Below, one piece after another: positions 16,984-25,654 of a stretch of 64,000 bases of DNA; the stretch's first letter is position 1, and each line of letters begins with the position of its first letter. Where the stretch lies: contig NZ_JAGSHX010000006.1 of the NCBI RefSeq assembly GCF_018138715.1, positions 620,001-684,000 on the forward strand, in the 5' to 3' direction. This DNA comes from Streptomyces asiaticus (GTDB lineage Bacteria; Actinomycetota; Actinomycetes; Streptomycetales; Streptomycetaceae). The notes beneath the pieces are model-generated. The model was not told where the DNA came from. It searched no databases and saw only the letters and a list, made by a program, of their open reading frames with translations. The position numbers were made by a program, and so were the translations under genes.

Positions 16984-18330
16984 TCAGCCGGTGCTGACCG
17001 ACAGGCCGAGGCTCTTCAGGTCGGGCATGGTTCTGCTCTGGGCTTCGCGCAGGGCCTCCAGGACGGTGCCGCTGCCGACCCCGGCCCGGGCGAGCCCGTC
17101 GTCGCCGGAGGTGGTGGTCGAGACCATCCGCGGTCCCCACTTCCAGCTGGAGGTGATCATCTCGGCCTGCTTCCCGAAGAGACCGAAGATGTCCTGTCCG
17201 GAGAAGTAGCTGGTGTCCATCTCCTTGCGGGCGACCGGGACCAGGCTGGGCACGGACGGGAAGGCGCTGCTGACACCACTGGCGAGCTTGGCCTTCAGCG
17301 CGTCGGGGCTGGTCACCATCCAGGAGATGAACTCCATGGCCTCCTTCGGGTGCCGGCTGTCCTTGGTGACCATGAAGGTCGAGCCACCCTGGGTGCTCAC
17401 CTTGGGTTTCGCGGGGTCCCACTGCGGCATCGGCGCGATGGCCCATTTGCCCTTGCCGTCGGGCGTGGACGCCATCATCGAGCCCGCGGCCCAGGCGCCC
17501 GCCAGATATCCGGCCGTCTCACCGCTGCGCAGATGGGCCCGCCACTGCTGGCTGGAGCCCGGTTCGACGCGCACCAGGTCCTCGTCCTTCAGCCGCTGCC
17601 AGTAGCCGGCGACCTTGCGGGTGGGGGCGTCGTCCATGGAGACGCGCCAGGTGTCGTTGGAGGTCTGGTACCACTGGGCCCCGGCCTGCCAGGCGTACCC
17701 GGCCATGTAGAGGGTGCCGCCGGTGGTGAAGAGGCTGGCGATCCGGGAACGGGGCTGGGCCTTCTTGAGCTCGCGGGCCGAACTCTCGAACTCCGCCCAG
17801 GTCTTGGGGACGGGGATGCGGTTCTTGGTGAAGATGTCCTTGCGGTACAGGAAGACCATCGGCTCGATGTCCACCGGTACGGCGTAGGTGCGCCCGTCGA
17901 AGGTGGTGAGGTCCAGCGCCTGCGGCAGGATCTTGCGGCGTACCGAGTCGGGCAGCAGCTTGGAGATGTCCCGGGGTACGCCGTCGATGGTGAAGCTGGG
18001 CAGCTGGGGGTATTCGACGGTGGCGACATCGGGGGAGTTGCCCGCGCGGGCGGCGTTGCTGAGCTTGGCCCAGCCGCCCTGCTCGCCGGAGGGCACCTGC
18101 TGGAAGTTGACCTTGATGTCGGTGTGGGTGCGGTTGAACTCGTCGACGACCTCCTGGCTGCCGCGCAGCGCCGACCAGAAGGTGAGGCGCACGGGGCCGT
18201 CACCGGTGTCGGACCCGCGGCTTGTGGAGCAGCCCGCCAGGACGAGGACGAGCAGCGTGAGCAGTGCGGTGGTGCCCGCCGTAGCCCGGTGTCCGGGCAT
18301 CGGGCGTCCTGGGCGTCTGTGACCAGGCAT
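16984..18330 (-). CDS. Extracellular sugar-binding lipoprotein (SBP family 1)
   Basis: A 448-residue protein with a basic N terminus, a hydrophobic core and lipobox LVLAGC (Cys ~34). The mature part has the family-1 solute-binding pattern: VRLTFWSALRGSQEVVDEFN, DVATVEYPQLPSF, AVPVDIEPMVFLYRKDIF and ETAGYLAGAWAAGSMM. It captures an oligosaccharide and delivers it to the permeases encoded downstream. ATG 18330 follows GGGGAGGG; a second ATG lies at 18300. It is the first structural gene of the catabolic operon, 101 nt after the regulator gene. Confidence 0.92.
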   Translation of the reverse strand: MPGHRRPGRPMPGHRATAGTTALLTLLVLVLAGCSTSRGSDTGDGPVRLTFWSALRGSQEVVDEFNRTHTDIKVNFQQVPSGEQGGWAKLSNAARAGNSPDVATVEYPQLPSFTIDGVPRDISKLLPDSVRRKILPQALDLTTFDGRTYAVPVDIEPMVFLYRKDIFTKNRIPVPKTWAEFESSARELKKAQPRSRIASLFTTGGTLYMAGYAWQAGAQWYQTSNDTWRVSMDDAPTRKVAGYWQRLKDEDLVRVEPGSSQQWRAHLRSGETAGYLAGAWAAGSMMASTPDGKGKWAIAPMPQWDPAKPKVSTQGGSTFMVTKDSRHPKEAMEFISWMVTSPDALKAKLASGVSSAFPSVPSLVPVARKEMDTSYFSGQDIFGLFGKQAEMITSSWKWGPRMVSTTTSGDDGLARAGVGSGTVLEALREAQSRTMPDLKSLGLSVSTG

Positions 18331-18366
18331 GGACCCTCCCCTGATTCAACGGTGGAGTCAGAGGGA

Positions 18367-18396
18367 ATCCTGATCGCTTGACTGAAATTCCGTCAA
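18367..18396 (-). promoter_or_regulatory. Promoter with overlapping inverted repeat for the sugar-catabolism operon
   Basis: On the minus strand TTGACG (18391-18396) and CAGGAT (18367-18372) are 18 bp apart, a sigma-70-like promoter about 37-66 bp before the SBP ATG. The plus-strand repeat TTGAC-N9-GTCAA (18378-18396) overlaps the -35, a natural place for a repressor. The likely repressor is the product of the gene immediately upstream (18432-19514). Confidence 0.6.
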
Positions 18397-18431
18397 TACA
18401 TCGAACAGTAGAAACTGAATCGGTCAAACGC

Positions 18432-19514
18432 TCAGTGAAGCGGGGCGGTGGAATCCCGGACCACCAGGTCGGGCAGCAGCTCCAGATGGCGGGCGGCACC
18501 GGCCCACCGCCCGGCCCGGGTCCGCTCCAGCTGACGGGTCAGCAGCTCCAGTGCCGCCTGCCCGACCTCCCCCTTGGGCGGGGCCACGGCCGTCAGCGCG
18601 ATCTGCCCCATGTCGGCGACCACATCGTTGTAGGCCACCACCGAGCAGTCGCGCGGCACCTCGATGCCCGCCTCGCGCAGCCGCTGGACCAGCACCAGCG
18701 CGTCCATGTCGCCGTGGATCAGGGCGGCGGTGGCCCGGGCGCGGCGCACCGCGGCGGCCAGGTCGGCCTCCCGCTCGTCGCGCGGGCGGGGATCGGGCCC
18801 CGCGGTGCGCGAGCTGAGCATCACCGGGCACCCCTCGCTGATGCCGCGGGCGGCGGTCTGCGCGGCGAACTCCGACCGGATCACCCGTGCGGTGGGGCTG
18901 TCGTCGCGCGCCGCCAGCACGATGCGCCGGTGCCCCAGCGAGATGAGGTGCTCCAGCGCCAGATGCACCCCGTAGGCGTGGTCCGAGCGCACACAGTCCA
19001 GCCCGTAGATCGCGCTGCCCCGGTGGGGCCTGCGCTCCACCAGCACCACGGGGACCTCCAGGTCGGCGAGCCAGGCGTGGTCCGCCCGCGCCTCCGCCTC
19101 GGTGCGCCAGCGCGGGGCGAGCAGCAGCCCCCGCGCGCCCGCGTCCAGCGCCTGGCGGACCGCGCGCTCGGTCCCGCGCTCGTCCGCGGCGATGTGCAGC
19201 GCGAGCCGCAGCCCGGTCTTCTCGGCGGCCTCGCGCGCCGCCTGGACGGCCTCGGTGAGGTAGGTGTTGCGCTCCGGGACCACCATGCCGATGGTGTCGC
19301 CGGTGGCGGTGGACTCCTGGGCCATGGGCCGCAGCGAGCGCGCCACCCCGTGGCCGCGGCGCAGCTCGCCGCGCTGGGCCAGCTCCTCCACGTCCCGCCG
19401 CACGGTGACGACGGACACCGCCAGCTCATCCGCGAGATCGGTGATCCGGGCACTGCCCCGGGCCTCCACCAGGGCCGCGATCCGTGCCTGCCGCTTCTGC
19501 GCCGGCTCCCGCAT
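18432..19514 (-). CDS. DeoR-type HTH fused to LacI-type sugar-binding domain (regulator)
   Basis: A 360-residue protein. The N-terminal ~65 residues are a DeoR/GntR-like winged helix (RQARIAALVEARGSARITDL, LADELAVSVVTVRRDVEELA, ELRRGHGVARSL). The remainder is a LacI/periplasmic-binding-like effector domain (DTIGMVVPERNTYLTEAVQA, VPVVLVERRPHRGS, LISLGHRRIVLAA). This mosaic is found in actinobacterial sugar regulators. ATG 19514 follows GGAGGTGGGGAAC; a GTG nine bases upstream would overlap that site. It probably represses the downstream importer and enzyme genes until a sugar binds. Confidence 0.88.
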   Translation of the reverse strand: MREPAQKRQARIAALVEARGSARITDLADELAVSVVTVRRDVEELAQRGELRRGHGVARSLRPMAQESTATGDTIGMVVPERNTYLTEAVQAAREAAEKTGLRLALHIAADERGTERAVRQALDAGARGLLLAPRWRTEAEARADHAWLADLEVPVVLVERRPHRGSAIYGLDCVRSDHAYGVHLALEHLISLGHRRIVLAARDDSPTARVIRSEFAAQTAARGISEGCPVMLSSRTAGPDPRPRDEREADLAAAVRRARATAALIHGDMDALVLVQRLREAGIEVPRDCSVVAYNDVVADMGQIALTAVAPPKGEVGQAALELLTRQLERTRAGRWAGAARHLELLPDLVVRDSTAPLH

Positions 19515-19614
19515 GTTCCCCACCTCCGACGCGATCGGCTTTGGTCTTCGTATCGAAACACCGCCATAGTAGCGATCATTCGATCAGAAAACAGTCGTCG
19601 GATGGCCGGGACGG

Positions 19615-20154
19615 TCAGCAGTCGGTGATCCCCCGCGCCCGCAGGGCCGTCCGCAGCGCCCGCGTCGCGTAGTACGTACGCGACTTGACGGTTCCGGGAG
19701 GCACCCCGAGTGCCCGGGCCGCCTGGCTCACACTGCGGTCCAGACAGTGCAGATGCAGCAGCACCTCCCGCTGCGGGGGCGCCAGGTCCGCCAGGGCGTC
19801 CCACACCACCCGGGCGGTGAGCGTCTGATCGACCGGGTCCGGCGCGGCCAGAACCGCCATGTCGGCCTCACCGGCCGCCTCCATCCGCGGCTCCACCTGG
19901 TCCTGGTGGGCGTCGCCGACGAGATCGCCGACCACCGTGAACAGCCGGTGGCGGGCGGAGGCGTCCATGGGGCCGATGTCCATCGGCCGCAGCCAGGCCC
20001 GGATCGCCACCTCCTGCACGATGTCCTGGGCCCGGTGCCAGTCCCCGCCCAGCAGCCGGGCGGCCAGCCGGAGCAGCGCCGAGCCGTGGCGCCGGTACAG
20101 CGTCGTCAAGAAAGCGTCGGCGTCGGTCATGACGGCCGCCGCGTTGATGTCCAT
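19615..20154 (-). CDS. ECF-type RNA polymerase sigma factor
   Basis: A 179-residue protein with sigma-70 region 2 (FLTTLYRRHGSALLRLAARL, RAQDIVQEVAIRAW) and region 4 helix-turn-helix (LAPPQREVLLHLHCLDRSVS, QAARALGVPPGTVKSR). It has the length of an ECF (group 4) sigma factor and no extra domain. No anti-sigma gene is adjacent; the divergent neighbour, 139 bp away, is the AfsR-like regulator. GGGGGGAAC precedes the ATG. Confidence 0.88.
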   Translation of the reverse strand: MDINAAAVMTDADAFLTTLYRRHGSALLRLAARLLGGDWHRAQDIVQEVAIRAWLRPMDIGPMDASARHRLFTVVGDLVGDAHQDQVEPRMEAAGEADMAVLAAPDPVDQTLTARVVWDALADLAPPQREVLLHLHCLDRSVSQAARALGVPPGTVKSRTYYATRALRTALRARGITDC

Positions 20155-20280
20155 CGTCCCGTTCCCCCCGAGGCGAATGTGTAGATGGCGGGAGCGTAAA
20201 AGAAGGGGACGCCGATTGAGTGACGAAAGTCTGACGACACACGTCGGCCGGAAGAGCTCGGTGCCCGAAACGGGCTCGAC

Positions 20281-20286
20281 TAAGAT
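20281..20286 (+). promoter_or_regulatory. Candidate -10 for a leaderless AfsR-like transcript
   Basis: TAAGAT lies eight bases before the GTG of the AfsR-like gene, and no Shine-Dalgarno is visible, so translation is probably leaderless. No convincing -35 is seen, which suggests an ECF or activator-dependent promoter. Confidence 0.35.
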
Positions 20287-20293
20287 CCTAGTT

Positions 20294-23158
20294 GTGCGAT
20301 TTACGGTGTTAGGCCCGGTCAGGGCGTGGCGTGCGGACGCCGAACTGGAGCTGGGCCCGCCCAAACAGCGAGCGCTGCTCGCGCTGTTGCTGGTGCGGGC
20401 GGGGCAGCCGGTGGCGCTCAGCGAGATCGTCGACGTCCTCTGGGCACAGGATCCGCCGAGCACCGCGGTGAACGTGGTGCACCGCCATGTGGGTTCGGTG
20501 CGCCGGCTGCTGGAACCGGGGCTGGCGGCGCGGGCGGAGGGCAGCCGACTGGTGCGCAGCTCCGGCGGCTACCGGCTGAACGCCGACCCGGACGCGCTGG
20601 ATCTGCTGCGCTTCCGGCGCCTGAGCGAGTCGGCCCGGCGCACCGCCGCCGAGGGGGAGCCGGAGCGGGGGGCCGAGCTCTTCGCCCAGGCGCTCGCCCT
20701 GTGGCAGGGGCCGACCGCCACCGGGGTTCCCTCCGACATCCAGACCCATCCCGTCTTCTCCGGTGTCGACCGTGAACTACTGGCCGTCGCCAAGGAGGCC
20801 GCCACCACGGCGCTGGCCTCCGCGGTGCCGGAGCAACTGCCCACCGTGCTCCAGCAGTTCGCCGCCCACCACACGCTGGACGAAACCCTCCAGGCCCAGC
20901 TGATCCGGGTGCTCGCCACCACCGGACGGCGGGCCGAGGCGCTGGAGGTCTTCTCCTCCGCGCGGAACCGGCTGGCGGACCAGCTCGGCGTGGCGCCCGG
21001 CCCGGAATTACGCGCCGCCCACCGCGAGGTGGTGCCCCGGTCGACCCCGGCCCCCGCCGAGCCGGTCCAGCCGACCCCTCCCGCGACGCCGCCCGCCCCG
21101 GCGGTCCGCCCGGCGCAACTGCCGCCCGATCTGCCCGCGTTCAGCGGACGCCACAGCGAACTCGCCGGTATCCACGCCCTGCTGCCCGAAGGCTCCGGGA
21201 TCGCCTCACCGGCCCCGCTGGTGATCAGCGCGATCGACGGGATGGCCGGGATCGGCAAAACCGCGCTGGCCGTGCACTGGGCCCACCGGATCGCCCACCG
21301 GTTTCCGGACGGACAGCTCTACGCCAATCTGCGCGGCTTCGATCCGACCGGCTCGATGATGTCGCCGAACGAGGCGCTGCGCGGATTCCTCCACGCGCTG
21401 GGGATCCCGCCCAGCCGGGTGCCCACGGGTCTGGACGCCAAGACCGCGCTGTACCGCAGTCTGCTGGCGGGGCGGCGGATGCTGGTCCTGCTGGACAACG
21501 TGGTGGACTCCCAGCACGTACGGCCGCTGCTGCCCGGCTCCCCCGGCTGTCTGACCATCGTCACCAGCCGCAATCAGCTGCACGGTCTGATAGCCGGCGA
21601 AGGGGCCCGTCCTCTTACTCTGGGGCCGCTGTCCCCTGCCGAGTCCCATGAGGCACTCGTCCGGCGGCTGGGCACGGACCGAATCGCCGCGGAGCCGCAG
21701 GCGGTGGCGACCATCATCCGGCTGTGCGGGCGGCTGCCGCTCGCACTGGCGGTGGTGGCCGCCCGCGCCGCGACCCGTCCCTCCTTTCCCCTTTCTTCTG
21801 TCGCCGCGGAGTTGCACGAGAGCCAGGGCAACCTCGACGCGTTCGCGGGCGCCGATCCGAGCACCGACGCGCGGAGCGTCTTCTCCTGGTCCTACCGGGC
21901 GCTGGAGCCGGAGGCCGCCCGGCTGTTCCGGCTGCTCGCCCTGCATCCGGGGCCCGAGGTCTCCATCGCGGCTGCCGCGAGCCTGGCCGGACTGCCGCTC
22001 CGGGTGACCCGGGCCCTGCTGGCCGCGCTCACCCGGGCCCATCTGCTGGTGGAACAGGACCCGGGCCGCTACACCTTCCACGATCTGCTGCGGGCCTACG
22101 CGATGGAGCTGGTCCAGGACCATGAGGCGGAGGAGATCCGCCAGGACGCCCGGCACCGGATGTTCGACCACTATCTGCACACCGCGCGCACCGCCGCCAC
22201 GCTGCTCACCCCGCACCGGACCGAACCGCTGCCCGTGTCCCCGGCCCGGCCCGACGCGGCGCCCGAGCACCTGGGCGGCCAGGAGCGCGCCGAGGCATGG
22301 CTCTCGGCCGAGCGCCGCGTACTGCTGTCGGTCGTCGAGCACGCACGGGACCACGGATTCCCGGCCCACGCCTGGCAGTTGGCGGTGACGCTGGAGATCT
22401 TCCTGGACCGGCGCGGCCACTGGCAGGAGCAGACCGCCATCCAGCGCACCGCGCTGGGGGCGGCCCGGGCCCTGTCCGATCGGCTCGGCCAGGCGCACAG
22501 CCACCGCACCCTGGGCTTCGCCGAGGGACGGCTGGGCCGGTACGAGGAGGCGCACGGCCATCTGGAGCGGGCGCTGGAGCTGTTCACGGAGCTCGGCGAG
22601 CGGGGCGGGCAGGCCCGTACCCTGCGCGCCCTGGCCTTCCTGGCCAACTGTCAGGGCCGCTCCCAGGAGGCGCTGGACCACTACCGGCCGGCGCTCGGCC
22701 ACTATGTCGGCCTGGACCACATCAGCGGTCAGGCCAGTGTGCTCAACGAGATCGGCTGGACCCATATCCTGCTCGGTGAGTACGAACACGCCCTGGCCCG
22801 CTGCCGGGAGGCCGTCGAACTGCACCGGCGGATCGGCGACGCGTCCGGCGAGGCCGCCGCGCTGGACAGCGTGGGGTACGCGTACCACCACCTCGGACGG
22901 TATGAGCACGCCCTCACCTCCTACGGCCGGGCGCTCGCCATCTACCGCGAGATCAGCGACCGGTATCTGGAGGCCGACACCCTGCACCACCAGGGGGACA
23001 CCCGGTTGGCCCAGGGCGATGTGGCCACCGCCCTCACCGACTGGCGGCGGGCCCTGGAAATTCTCCAGGAGCTGAACCACCCCGATGCCCGGGTCCTCGA
23101 CGGCAAACTGGGGCAGTACCGGCAGTCGCCGCATCCGGCCTCGGCTCTGAGCAGATGA
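20294..23158 (+). CDS. AfsR/SARP-family regulator with NB-ARC and TPR domains
   Basis: A 954-residue protein. Residues ~1-95 are an OmpR-type DNA-binding domain (FTVLGPVRAWRADAELELGP, PKQRALLALLLVRAGQPV). Residues ~96-250 are the BTAD domain. A Pro/Ala linker leads to an NB-ARC ATPase with P-loop GMAGIGKTALAVHWAH (~residues 318-333), Walker B-like RMLVLLDNV and the sensor motif LTIVTSR. The C-terminal ~250 residues hold repeated tetratricopeptide units (LGRYEEAHGHLERALELF, LGEYEHALARCREAVELH). SARP proteins activate secondary-metabolite genes by binding direct repeats; the ATPase/TPR part makes this one a signal-gated form. No biosynthetic cluster is adjacent, so it may act globally like AfsR. 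Confidence 0.92.
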   Translation: MRFTVLGPVRAWRADAELELGPPKQRALLALLLVRAGQPVALSEIVDVLWAQDPPSTAVNVVHRHVGSVRRLLEPGLAARAEGSRLVRSSGGYRLNADPDALDLLRFRRLSESARRTAAEGEPERGAELFAQALALWQGPTATGVPSDIQTHPVFSGVDRELLAVAKEAATTALASAVPEQLPTVLQQFAAHHTLDETLQAQLIRVLATTGRRAEALEVFSSARNRLADQLGVAPGPELRAAHREVVPRSTPAPAEPVQPTPPATPPAPAVRPAQLPPDLPAFSGRHSELAGIHALLPEGSGIASPAPLVISAIDGMAGIGKTALAVHWAHRIAHRFPDGQLYANLRGFDPTGSMMSPNEALRGFLHALGIPPSRVPTGLDAKTALYRSLLAGRRMLVLLDNVVDSQHVRPLLPGSPGCLTIVTSRNQLHGLIAGEGARPLTLGPLSPAESHEALVRRLGTDRIAAEPQAVATIIRLCGRLPLALAVVAARAATRPSFPLSSVAAELHESQGNLDAFAGADPSTDARSVFSWSYRALEPEAARLFRLLALHPGPEVSIAAAASLAGLPLRVTRALLAALTRAHLLVEQDPGRYTFHDLLRAYAMELVQDHEAEEIRQDARHRMFDHYLHTARTAATLLTPHRTEPLPVSPARPDAAPEHLGGQERAEAWLSAERRVLLSVVEHARDHGFPAHAWQLAVTLEIFLDRRGHWQEQTAIQRTALGAARALSDRLGQAHSHRTLGFAEGRLGRYEEAHGHLERALELFTELGERGGQARTLRALAFLANCQGRSQEALDHYRPALGHYVGLDHISGQASVLNEIGWTHILLGEYEHALARCREAVELHRRIGDASGEAAALDSVGYAYHHLGRYEHALTSYGRALAIYREISDRYLEADTLHHQGDTRLAQGDVATALTDWRRALEILQELNHPDARVLDGKLGQYRQSPHPASALSR

Positions 23159-23468
23159 CGGGGCCTGGTGGGCGTGGTCTTCCGCGTTGTCGCATCCACG
23201 GCGGGGCGCCTCCGGGTCGTCGGGACGGTGTGCGGCCGGGCCGCTCGGACGCGGCCGTGCACCGGGTTCTCCCTGCCGTACGTACGGGCCAGGTGAGTTG
23301 CTCAACCGGGTGGGAAAAATCTTTGTGAGCGCCCTCCGGAGCGCGGCCGCGCAGGGTACCAAGAGGTAATGATCTCTGTCCCGGCTTTATTCACTAGTGA
23401 TGAGGTCTCCACGACCGAGCCACACGAGGTACTAGCGTCCGGTGTCACTCCGAACCAAGGAGGGCGCT
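23159..23468. other. Intergenic region before the DUF4142/DUF1996 operon
   Basis: These 310 bp hold no credible ORF. Visible elements are a perfect palindrome TCACTAGTGA (23391-23400) and a -10-like TACTAG (23430-23435) about 34 nt before the GTG at 23469. AAGGAGGG (ribosome site) ends four bases before that GTG. I saw no clear terminator after the AfsR-like gene. Confidence 0.4.
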
Positions 23469-24110
23469 GTGCCATCAGCAAACCTCACCAGATCCATCGC
23501 CTCCAGCCGTACCATCGGCACCGGGCTCATCATCGGGGCGCTCGCCGTCACCCTGGCGGCGATCCTCATTCCGGTGTCGTTGTTCGGTGAGAGCAGCGTG
23601 GCCCAGCCGCGCAATGGCGTCACGGACGACGGCGGTGGGACGGTCAGCACCCAGTACGGGCCGCTCACGGCCACTGACCGGGACTTTGTCCGCAAAGTCA
23701 GGCTCGCCGGAACGTGGGAGCTCCCCGCCGGACGTCTCGCCCAGGAGCGTGACAGCCGGGATGCCGTGAAGACCGCCGGTGAGCATCTCATCGAGGGGCA
23801 CACCGAGCTCAACCGCCGTGCCGAGGAGGTCGGCCGGGCGCTCGGAATCCAACTGCCCAGTCAGCCCAACGCTCAGCAGCAGGGCTGGCTGAATGAGATG
23901 ACCAACGCCGGCAGCAGCGCCGAGTTCGAGCGGGTGTTCGCAAACCGGTTGCGCGCCGCTCACGGCAAGGTGTTCAACCTTGTGGCGCAGGTGCGGGCCG
24001 AGAGCCGCAACTCCATGGTCAGATCTCTGGCCACCAGGGCCAATGCCATCGTTCTCGACCACATCACGGTCCTCGAGGACACCGGGCTTGTCGACTTCGA
24101 CGCCCTCTAA
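23469..24110 (+). CDS. DUF4142 protein, membrane-anchored and exported
   Basis: A 213-residue protein starting at GTG 23469, four bases after a strong AAGGAGGG. One N-terminal membrane segment (IGTGLIIGALAVTLAAILIP) would place the rest outside. The exported domain is a ferritin-like four-helix DUF4142 bundle (LTATDRDFVRKVRLAGTWEL, AGEHLIEGHTELNRRAEEVG, RSLATRANAIVLDHITVLED) with scattered His/Glu residues. Family function is not established. The gene leads an operon with the DUF1996 protein (20 nt gap) and an unusual sigma factor. Confidence 0.8.
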   Translation: MPSANLTRSIASSRTIGTGLIIGALAVTLAAILIPVSLFGESSVAQPRNGVTDDGGGTVSTQYGPLTATDRDFVRKVRLAGTWELPAGRLAQERDSRDAVKTAGEHLIEGHTELNRRAEEVGRALGIQLPSQPNAQQQGWLNEMTNAGSSAEFERVFANRLRAAHGKVFNLVAQVRAESRNSMVRSLATRANAIVLDHITVLEDTGLVDFDAL

Positions 24111-24130
24111 CGACTAAGTGAAGTGATCTC

Positions 24131-25654
24131 ATGAGGCAACAGACCCACAAACGCGGGCGGTTCACGAACAAGACCGTCGCCATCGTCGCCGCGCTGGCGC
24201 TCGGCGGCGGCGGGGCCGCGATCATCGCCGCCAACGCGTCCGCCCACGGCGACAAGAGCGGCTCCGACCAGAACAACACCGTGGCCGCGAAGGCGGGGAC
24301 GATCCAGTGCCCCGATGTGGGGCAGCAGCTGAGTGACGTGCCGTCGAAGGCCAGGCCCAAGGTCGACAAGAACCTGGCCGAGCTGGACAACCAGGTGGCC
24401 AAGGCGTACCAGCAGATGAACCAGCAGCAGGGTTCGAACGACGCCGTGCTCTCCAAGCTCAACGACGACCGTTCCCAGACGCTGGACAACATCGGCTCGG
24501 CCATGGGCGGCGACAACTCCCAGCTCCAGGGCATGGCCAACTGCAAGTGGCAGGAGGTCACCAACCAGGCCGGCCAGGGCCAGAACGGTCAGCAGCAGGG
24601 TGGTGACCAGCAGGGCGGCCAGCAGCAGGGCGGCGACCAGCAAGGCGGCAATCAGCAGGGCGGCGGCCAGCAAGGCGGTCAGCAGGGCGGCGGCCAGCAG
24701 GGCGGCGGCCAGCAGGGCGGCGAGGGCGCCAACGAGGTGCCCGGCAACGCCGGCGGCCAGGCGGGCAACGGCCCCTCGCAGGACGACTTCGTCGACATCA
24801 CCAAGGTGCAGCCGAACGTCAAGCAGCCGCCGCAGGCCCAGGGGAACGGCTCCACCGGCACCTTCTCCTCCGAGTGCGGAGTCGGCGACCCCCAGCTGCG
24901 CAACAGTGACAACGTCATCGTCGCGCCCGGTGTCGGCAACGGCGCCCACCACATGCACGACTACGTCGGCAGCGACAAGAACGACGCCTTCGCCAACAAC
25001 CAGACGTTCGAGCAGGGCGGCACCTCCTGCAAGAACCAGGACGACAAGTCGACCTACTACTGGCCCGTGGTCCGCGCCCAGGACGGCAAGGACGAGGCGG
25101 ACGCCGACCAGCTCGGCGGTGGCCAGGAGGGCAACGTCGGCACGATCCTGACCCCCAAGAGCTCCAAGATCGAGTTCAAGGGCAACGCGCAGAGCAAGGT
25201 CACGGCGATGCCGAAGTTCCTGCGCATCATCACCGGTGACGCCAAGGCGTTCACCAACGGCGACAAGAACGCCAACGCCTCCTGGAGCTGCACCGGCTTC
25301 GAGGACCGGCAGCTGACCGACAAGTACCCGCTCTGCCCCGAGGGCAGCTCGGTCACCCGGACCTTCGACTTCCAGAGCTGCTGGGACGGCCAGAACATCG
25401 ACAGCGCCAACCACCGTGACCACGTGGCGTTCGCCAATGAGGACGGCTCCTGCCCCAACGGCTTCAAGGCCATCCCCCAGCTGGTGAACACCATCACCTA
25501 CGACGTGCCGGCCAACACACCGTTCGCCGTGGACGGCTTCCCCGAGCAGTTGCACAAGCCCATCACGGACCACGACGACTTCATCAACGTGATGTCGGAG
25601 GATCTGATGAACGAGGCGGTGGACTGCATCAACAGCGGCAAGCAGTGCGGCTGA
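24131..25654 (+). CDS. Secreted DUF1996 protein with Gln-Gly repeat linker
   Basis: A 507-residue protein with a signal peptide ([20 protein letters not shown]). Residues ~60-145 form a charged helical segment. Residues ~155-198 are a low-complexity Gln-Gln-Gly-Gly linker. The C-terminal ~280 residues are DUF1996, with [60 protein letters not shown] and SCPNG; conserved His and Cys residues suggest a metal site and disulfides. DUF1996 occurs in secreted fungal and actinobacterial proteins of unknown activity. The linker probably lets the domain reach across the wall. Confidence 0.85.
   Translation: MRQQTHKRGRFTNKTVAIVAALALGGGGAAIIAANASAHGDKSGSDQNNTVAAKAGTIQCPDVGQQLSDVPSKARPKVDKNLAELDNQVAKAYQQMNQQQGSNDAVLSKLNDDRSQTLDNIGSAMGGDNSQLQGMANCKWQEVTNQAGQGQNGQQQGGDQQGGQQQGGDQQGGNQQGGGQQGGQQGGGQQGGGQQGGEGANEVPGNAGGQAGNGPSQDDFVDITKVQPNVKQPPQAQGNGSTGTFSSECGVGDPQLRNSDNVIVAPGVGNGAHHMHDYVGSDKNDAFANNQTFEQGGTSCKNQDDKSTYYWPVVRAQDGKDEADADQLGGGQEGNVGTILTPKSSKIEFKGNAQSKVTAMPKFLRIITGDAKAFTNGDKNANASWSCTGFEDRQLTDKYPLCPEGSSVTRTFDFQSCWDGQNIDSANHRDHVAFANEDGSCPNGFKAIPQLVNTITYDVPANTPFAVDGFPEQLHKPITDHDDFINVMSEDLMNEAVDCINSGKQCG
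24589..24723. repeat. In-frame Gln-Gly tandem repeat
   Basis: About 135 bp of repeated CAGCAGGGCGG-type units (with GAC, AAT and GGC variants) inside the DUF1996 gene encode a Gln/Gly-rich linker. Unit spacing of 12-15 bp makes it prone to length change between strains. Confidence 0.85.

Noticed and set aside
19859..20293. N-terminal extension of the AfsR-like gene in the open frame
   Set aside because: It overlaps the divergent sigma-factor gene and its promoter, and the SARP domain begins normally at GTG 20294.
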